From: JAHEZL01 sp964406465
Lineage (GTDB): Bacteria; Bacteroidota; Bacteroidia; Flavobacteriales_C; GCA-002722245
DNA length: 64,000 bases
Reading direction: 5' to 3'
Assembly (NCBI GenBank): GCA_964406465.1
Contig: CAYORT010000007.1
Location: 1-64,000 of the forward strand
Position 1 is the first letter of the stretch. Each line of letters begins with the position of its first letter. Under the pieces are notes generated by a model. That model saw only the letters and a list, made by a program, of their open reading frames with translations. It searched no databases and was not told the origin of the DNA. The translations under genes were made by a program, and so were the position numbers. Positions 60,868-64,000 of the stretch are shown here, piece by piece.

Positions 60868-62607
60868 ATGGAAACTATCATGGAACAAGAGAAAACGAAA
60901 ACAGAAAAAAAATCAGAAATGAAAAAAGTAACTGGAGCTGAAGCTGTTGTTCTTTCTTTACTAGCAGAAGGAATTGAAGTTGTTTACGGTTATCCTGGCG
61001 GAGCAATTATGCCAGTGTATGACGAGTTGTATAAATACCAAGATAAAATTCATCACGTCTTAGTGCGCCATGAGCAAGGAGCAATTCATGCTGCCGAAGG
61101 TGCTGCACGTGTAACCAATAAACCAGCGGTGGCAATTGCTACTTCTGGTCCGGGAGCTACTAACTTAGTTACCGGTATTGCCGATGCTATGATTGATTCT
61201 ACTCCGGTAGTTTGTTTAACAGGGCAAGTTGGTAGTCATTTATTGGGAACCGATGCTTTTCAAGAAACCGATATCGTTGGTATTACCGCACCCATTACTA
61301 AGTGGTCTTTTCAGGTAACCAAAGCTTCGGAAATTCCTAAGGCTATTGCAAAAGCGTTTTATATTGCTAGCACAGGGAGACCTGGTCCGGTTTTGATTGA
61401 TATTACAAAAGATGCTCAGTTTGATTCTTTCGAATTTGAGTATAAAAAATGCACACATATTCGCTCCTACAAGCCGAAACCAGAATTGAACATGGATTCA
61501 ATTAAGGAGGCTGCTGCGGCTATCAATGCAGCAAAAAAACCATATATGTTGGTTGGACACGGTGTGTTATTGTCGCATGCGCAAGAAATAGTAAAAGCAG
61601 TAATTGAAAAAGCGGGAATTCCTGCAGCTTCTACTTTATTAGGGTTATCGGCATTACCAACCGATCATCCACTATATGTTGGTTATTTGGGTATGCATGG
61701 AAATTACGGTCCGAATATTAAAACCAATGAGTGTGATGTGTTGATTGCTGTTGGTATGCGTTTCGATGACCGTGTTACTGGTAGACTAAACGCTTATGCG
61801 AAACAAGCTAAGGTGATCCATATTGAATTAGATAAATCAGAAATTGGTAAAAACGTACCGGTTCACATTCCGGTTCATGCTGATGCTAATGAAGCTCTGC
61901 ATGCCTTGTTGCCTTTGTTGGATAGAAAAGAGCACAAAGAGTGGTTGCAAGAGTTTAAGGAGTGTGATAAAATTGAGCACGAAAAGGTGTTTAAACTTGA
62001 CTTAACTCCGCAAACAGAAGCTATTAAAATGGCTGAGGTTATTCGCAAATTGAGTGATATTACTGAAGGTCAGGCCGTATTGGTTACCGATGTTGGTCAG
62101 CATCAAATGATTGCTACTAGATATTATCAGTTTAAATCAACCAATGCCAACGTATCATCTGGCGGATTGGGTACTATGGGCTTTGGTTTGCCTGCAGCTT
62201 TTGGTGCTAAAATGGCTCAGCCCGAAAGAGAAGTAGTGGCGATTATTGGTGATGGTGGATTCCAAATGAACATTCAAGAATTGGGAACTATTTTCCAAAC
62301 TAATGCGGCAGTAAAAATCATCATTTTGAACAACAATTTCTTAGGAATGGTTCGTCAGTGGCAAGAGCTGTTCTTCGACAGAAGATATGCTCAAACCGAA
62401 TTGATTAATCCTAACTTCTGCATGATTGCGCAAGGATACGGTATAGAGGCGAAGAAAATCGACAAACGTACCGATTTGGAAACAGCTTTAAAAACTATGT
62501 TGGCGCATAATGGTCCTTATTTATTAGAGGTAATGGTAGAGCAAGAGGGGAATGTATTCCCAATGATACCACAGGGCGCAGCAGTTAATGAAGTAAGACT
62601 AGAATGA
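60868..62607 (+). CDS. ilvB: Acetolactate synthase large (catalytic) subunit
   Basis: 579 residues. Makes acetolactate or acetohydroxybutyrate, the first common step of branched-chain synthesis, using TPP, FAD and Mg. Visible are GYPGGAIMPVYDELY, VRHEQGAIHAAEGAAR (catalytic Glu), ATSGPGATNLVTGIADA, and the TPP motif GDGGFQMNIQELGTIFQTNAAVKIIILNNNFLGMVRQWQ. The basic, acidic-alternating N-terminal ~20 residues (MEQEKTKTEKKSEMKK) may be extra; ATG 60919 is an alternative start. Control by the leader peptide/attenuator directly upstream. Confidence 0.96.
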   Translation: METIMEQEKTKTEKKSEMKKVTGAEAVVLSLLAEGIEVVYGYPGGAIMPVYDELYKYQDKIHHVLVRHEQGAIHAAEGAARVTNKPAVAIATSGPGATNLVTGIADAMIDSTPVVCLTGQVGSHLLGTDAFQETDIVGITAPITKWSFQVTKASEIPKAIAKAFYIASTGRPGPVLIDITKDAQFDSFEFEYKKCTHIRSYKPKPELNMDSIKEAAAAINAAKKPYMLVGHGVLLSHAQEIVKAVIEKAGIPAASTLLGLSALPTDHPLYVGYLGMHGNYGPNIKTNECDVLIAVGMRFDDRVTGRLNAYAKQAKVIHIELDKSEIGKNVPVHIPVHADANEALHALLPLLDRKEHKEWLQEFKECDKIEHEKVFKLDLTPQTEAIKMAEVIRKLSDITEGQAVLVTDVGQHQMIATRYYQFKSTNANVSSGGLGTMGFGLPAAFGAKMAQPEREVVAIIGDGGFQMNIQELGTIFQTNAAVKIIILNNNFLGMVRQWQELFFDRRYAQTELINPNFCMIAQGYGIEAKKIDKRTDLETALKTMLAHNGPYLLEVMVEQEGNVFPMIPQGAAVNEVRLE

Positions 62608-62610
62608 TAA

Positions 62611-62645
62611 ATTCTTAATTCTGAATTTTTAATTTTTAATTGAAC
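62611..62645. repeat. Heptanucleotide array between ilvB and ilvN
   Basis: Five 7-base units in register: ATTCTTA, ATTCTGA, ATTTTTA, ATTTTTA, ATTGAAC. The units are more degenerate than at the other sites but keep the same period. It fills nearly the whole 43-base gap before ilvN (62651). Confidence 0.55.
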
Positions 62646-62650
62646 AACAA

Positions 62651-63169
62651 ATGAGTACAGATATAAAAAAATATACGATTACTGTTTTTTCTGAGAATTA
62701 CGCAGGTATTCTTTATAGAATCACACAAATTTTCGTGAGAAGAAAAATAAATATTGAAAGTTTAACCACTTCTGAGTCGGAAAAAGAAGGTGTGCATCGC
62801 TTTACAATTGTGGTGATGACGAATGAAAAAACGGCACAAAATGTTACGCTTCAAATTGAGAAATTGGTTGAGGTGTTGATGGCTTCTTACTTTGTTGATG
62901 AGGAAGTTGTAGCAAATGAAATAGCGTTGTACAAAATGCAAACCGGACACGATTTTAATTCTATCGTTCAGGCACACAATGCTCGTTTTATCCATGTTGA
63001 TTCTGAGTTCTGTGTAATTGAAAAAACAGGTGGTAACGAAGACACAAGAGCATTGTTTAATGCCTTACAACCTTATGGGATATTAGAGTTTGTTCGTTCG
63101 GGAAGAGTTGCGGTATCTAAGCCAATGAGAAATTTGCATACTTACCTTCAGGAAATAGGAGAAGCTTAG
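62651..63169 (+). CDS. ilvN: Acetolactate synthase small (regulatory) subunit
   Basis: 172 residues. ACT domain at the start (YTITVFSENYAGILYRITQIFVRRKINIESLTTSESE), which binds valine for feedback inhibition, then the C-terminal ilvN domain (ARFIHVDSEFCVIEKTGGNEDTRALFNAL ... ILEFVRSGRVAVSKP). Length is normal. Downstream of ilvB with a 43-base gap; co-transcribed and thus under the same attenuator. Confidence 0.95.
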   Translation: MSTDIKKYTITVFSENYAGILYRITQIFVRRKINIESLTTSESEKEGVHRFTIVVMTNEKTAQNVTLQIEKLVEVLMASYFVDEEVVANEIALYKMQTGHDFNSIVQAHNARFIHVDSEFCVIEKTGGNEDTRALFNALQPYGILEFVRSGRVAVSKPMRNLHTYLQEIGEA

Positions 63170-63174
63170 AATTG

Positions 63175-63209
63175 GTTCAAAGTTCAATGTTTAAAGTACA
63201 ATGTTATTG
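63175..63209. repeat. Heptanucleotide array between ilvN and ilvA
   Basis: GTTCAAA, GTTCAAT, GTTTAAA, GTACAAT, GTTATTG in 7-base register; it is the reverse-complement orientation of the NTTRAAC arrays. It runs from just after the ilvN stop to the ilvA ATG at 63210. Confidence 0.6.
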
Positions 63210-64000
63210 ATGGAGTTAAAGGAAGTGTTAGTTAGTGTAGAAAATATAGATAAGGCAGCTGAGAATTTGAAGGGTGTTGCCATGCGCACACCCTTGCAAA
63301 AGAATTTGTCGCTGTCGGATAAGTATGGCTGTGAAGTCTATTTAAAAAGAGAAGATTTACAGTTGGTACGTTCTTACAAAATTCGTGGTGCTTACAACAA
63401 AATCCAATCTTTGCCGCAAGAAATTTTAAACAAAGGAGTGATTTGCGCCAGTGCAGGTAATCATGCGCAAGGCTTTGCTTTTTCGTGCAATTTATTGGGT
63501 ATACACGGTAAAGTATACATGCCATCTACAACACCAAAGCAAAAGGTGGAGAAGGTGAAGATGTTTGGTAAAGATAAAGTACAGGTTGTATTGGCTGGTG
63601 ATACCTATGATGACAGTTACAAGCAAGCTTTGGCAGTATCAAAAGCGGAAGGTTTAACTTTTATTCATCCATTTGATGATGTAAAGGTTATTGAAGGTCA
63701 GGGAACTGTTGCAAAAGAGATTCATGAAGACCTAAAAAATATAGATATCATTTTTGTGCCTGTAGGTGGAGGTGGTTTGATGAGTGGTTTGGGTTCATAT
63801 TTCAAAACATTGAGTCCGAAAACCAAATTGGTGGGCGTTGAGCCGGCAGGAGCGCCTTCATTGAAAAAGTCGCTAGAAGCAGGTAAGGTAGTGGAGTTGG
63901 CAGAAATCGACAAGTTTGTGGATGGCGCGGCAGTACAAAGAATTGGTGACAAAACATTTGAAATCATCAAAGAAGTGATTGACGATGTGGTTTTGGTTCC
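63210..64000 (+). CDS. ilvA: Threonine dehydratase (3' end cut by window)
   Basis: The reading frame stays open to the last base, so the gene continues past the window; 263 codons are seen. PLP enzyme that turns threonine into 2-oxobutyrate, the isoleucine precursor. Motifs: LKREDLQLVRSYKIRGAYNKI with the Schiff-base Lys, CASAGNHAQGFAFSC, and the glycine loop VPVGGGGLMSGLGSYF. ATG 63210 is chosen; ATG 63201 is in frame and adds three residues. Substrate-type (threonine rather than serine) follows from its place after ilvBN. Confidence 0.92.
   Translation, partial: MELKEVLVSVENIDKAAENLKGVAMRTPLQKNLSLSDKYGCEVYLKREDLQLVRSYKIRGAYNKIQSLPQEILNKGVICASAGNHAQGFAFSCNLLGIHGKVYMPSTTPKQKVEKVKMFGKDKVQVVLAGDTYDDSYKQALAVSKAEGLTFIHPFDDVKVIEGQGTVAKEIHEDLKNIDIIFVPVGGGGLMSGLGSYFKTLSPKTKLVGVEPAGAPSLKKSLEAGKVVELAEIDKFVDGAAVQRIGDKTFEIIKEVIDDVVLV

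Noticed and set aside
1..64000. CRISPR arrays, tRNA or rRNA genes, transposases, integrases or prophage genes
   Set aside because: None was found by eye. The S74 fibre-type protein is the only phage-like domain, and no other phage gene is near it.

Overview
The window is about 64 kb of low-GC, gene-dense chromosome from a member of the Bacteroidota, probably a Flavobacteriales-like lineage. The evidence is a type IX secretion (T9SS) core cluster (PorP/SprF-like, GldK, GldL, GldM, GldN), cargo proteins with T9SS type A and type B C-terminal tails, the order rpmG - small DUF4295 gene - ftsY, and promoters of the Bacteroidota form TTTG-N19-21-TAnnTTTG instead of -35/-10 boxes. No rRNA, tRNA, CRISPR array, transposase or prophage was seen. 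No gene-free gap exceeds 300 bases.

Layout. 1-9.2 kb: the 3' part of an ArgD-like aminotransferase, a DUF2079 membrane protein interrupted by an in-frame TAG, a PrsW-like protease, a VanW/glycosyltransferase fusion, a TfoX-N protein, an ECF sigma factor coupled to a tiny membrane protein, and a DUF6452/DUF6048-like pair. 9.2-15.3 kb: a 2OG-Fe(II) oxygenase, nitroreductase, phosphatidylserine decarboxylase, LysE-like exporter, a small HigA-N-like ORF, prfC and a SPOR protein. 15.3-23.1 kb: a minus-strand block of T9SS cargo, an S74 (tail-fibre chaperone) protein and TPR-type proteins. 23.2-32 kb: rpmB, an M1 peptidase, an epimerase-MBOAT-SGNH-carrier-protein cassette that resembles dltB/dltD/dltC, rpmG-DUF4295-ftsY-rimO. 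32-42 kb: trhO, a T9SS type B protein, then on the minus strand miaB, a lone sigma-54 activator, lptE, a TPR-like gene, secG and groES-groEL. 42-52.4 kb: topA, a catalytically degenerate arginase-fold protein, and the T9SS core genes. 52.4-58.9 kb: an AI-2E transporter and a four-gene phosphorelay ending in a membrane-anchored receiver. 59-64 kb: ilvD, ilvB, ilvN and ilvA (cut by the window end).

Most notable signals. (1) A ribosome-mediated attenuator in front of ilvB: a 17-codon leader peptide with an Ile-Ile-Val-Val-Val-Val run, a strong terminator ending 15 bases before the ilvB ATG, and a 7-base antiterminator that competes with the terminator's 5' arm. (2) A dlt-like acylation cassette with no dltA gene beside it, in a Gram-negative genome. 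(3) Heptanucleotide (NTTRAAC-like) tandem arrays in five intergenic gaps, four of them ending within about 10 bases of a start codon. (4) Two palindromic repeat elements and a perfect AT palindrome next to topA. (5) A phosphorelay whose last member has a receiver and a membrane helix but no output domain.
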